Origin: an uncultured Actinomycetes bacterium
GTDB lineage: Bacteria; Actinomycetota; Acidimicrobiia; Acidimicrobiales; Microtrichaceae
Direction of reading: 5' to 3'
Assembly (NCBI GenBank): GCA_903953195.1
Contig: CAJBIS010000453.1
Span: 1 to 12,402 of the forward strand
DNA: 12,402 nucleotides
The notes beneath the pieces were generated by a model, which ran no database searches, was not told the DNA's origin, and saw only the letters and a program-made list of their open reading frames with translations. Positions 11,845 to 12,402 of this stretch are shown piece after piece. Numbering within the stretch: position 1 is the first letter of the stretch; every line of letters starts with the position of its first letter. Both the position numbers and the translations under genes were made by a program.

Positions 11845-12402
11845 TTGGCAAAGCTGCGTGTCTACGAGCTCGCGAAAGAGCTCGGACTCACCAACAAGGA
11901 GTGCATCGACCTCTGCAACGACCTCGGCTATGGCGTGAAGAGCCATTCCGTGTCGCTCGATGACGCGTATGCGGACATGGTCCGGCGCAAGGCGGCGAAG
12001 GAGGGGCTGATCCGCGACGAGCAGCCCGTCGAGGAGACGGCCAAGAAGGCTCCCGCCAAGAAGAAGGCCGCGGCCAAGAAGGCGCCGGCGAAGAAGGCGG
12101 CGGCCAAGGCCGCCCCGGCCGACACCGAACCCGCTGCAGCGCCCCCGGCCGCTCCGGTGGAGACCTCGCCCGAACCGGCGGCCCCGGTCGCCGAGGCCGC
12201 GGCGCCGGCTGTGCCCAGCGAGCCGTCGGCTCCTGCGGCTGCAGCTCCCGCGAAGAAGGTCATCTCGTCCAAGCCGGCGAGCGGGCGGCCGGTCCGACCG
12301 GTCGAGGAGCCCGCCGCTCCCGAGCCGGCACCTCGCGCCCCGGCGGCGAGCGCGCCGGCACCGCCCGCTGCTCCGGCGCCGGCGGCCGAACCCGCTCCTG
12401 CG
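11845..12402 (+). CDS. infB: Translation initiation factor IF-2, N-terminal part (3' end outside window)
   Basis: IF-2 is the GTPase that brings fMet-tRNA to the 30S subunit and promotes subunit joining. Only the first 186 codons are seen. Residues 1-52 form an IF2N domain (MAKLRVYELAKELG, then NKECIDLCNDLGYGVKSH). A long low-complexity linker follows: a Lys/Ala stretch of AKK and PAKK repeats (67-90) and then Ala/Pro/Glu-rich sequence to the window end. The GTPase core is outside. I start at TTG 11845 since the domain begins there and GGAA lies 4 nt upstream. The frame is also open back to ATG 11719, which would add 42 residues unlike the family. ylxR, usual between nusA and infB, is missing here. 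Confidence 0.93.
   Translation, partial: MAKLRVYELAKELGLTNKECIDLCNDLGYGVKSHSVSLDDAYADMVRRKAAKEGLIRDEQPVEETAKKAPAKKKAAAKKAPAKKAAAKAAPADTEPAAAPPAAPVETSPEPAAPVAEAAAPAVPSEPSAPAAAAPAKKVISSKPASGRPVRPVEEPAAPEPAPRAPAASAPAPPAAPAPAAEPAPA

Noticed and set aside
1..12402. A new defence, mobile or biosynthetic system
   Set aside because: Every frame with coding character belongs to a well-known housekeeping family in a familiar order; no transposase, integrase, toxin-antitoxin, CRISPR repeat or foreign-composition island is visible.

Overview
The window is a stretch of conserved bacterial core genome, all eleven genes on the + strand: tsf (3' end only), pyrH, frr, cdsA, dxr, rseP, ispG, proS, rimP, nusA and infB (5' end only). 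High GC content, frequent GTG starts, a near absence of TA dinucleotides between genes, and this particular gene order point to an actinobacterium. The long acidic extensions, the short ProRS lacking an insertion domain and the IF2 N-terminus make a deep lineage such as Acidimicrobiia my best guess, but that is inference. I see no mobile element, CRISPR array, rRNA, tRNA or phage gene. No gene-free stretch exceeds 300 bases; the longest are about 233 bp (proS-rimP) and 191 bp (nusA-infB).

Layout. (1) 1-3981: tsf, pyrH, frr and cdsA are tightly packed (gaps of 10, 82 and 11-38 bp) and have no visible internal promoter. They combine translation elongation and recycling with UMP synthesis and CDP-diacylglycerol synthesis. 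(2) 4031-6765: dxr and rseP, joined by a 4-bp ATGA overlap. (3) 6797-8038: ispG. (4) 8090-9543: proS, followed by a hairpin. (5) 9571 to the end: rimP and nusA (ATGA overlap), then infB after a structured spacer. Each of units 2 to 5 begins with a TAnnnT hexamer. For dxr, ispG and proS it lies 6-9 nt upstream of the ATG and no Shine-Dalgarno sequence is evident, which is the geometry of leaderless mRNAs. For rimP it instead precedes a roughly 150-nt leader with a UUCG hairpin and a strong terminator-like hairpin.

Functionally the cluster combines two steps of the MEP isoprenoid pathway (dxr, ispG), membrane lipid synthesis (cdsA), an intramembrane protease (rseP), tRNA charging (proS), 30S maturation (rimP), transcription elongation control (nusA) and translation initiation/elongation/recycling (infB, tsf, frr).

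I found no undescribed multi-gene system. What merits a second look is at a finer scale: the rimP-nusA leader, the set of shared -10 boxes, the long disordered N-terminus of CdsA, the acidic C-terminal tail of NusA, the archaeal-type ProRS with an eroded zinc site, and the nusA-infB spacer, which lacks ylxR and carries several hairpins plus an in-frame upstream ATG.
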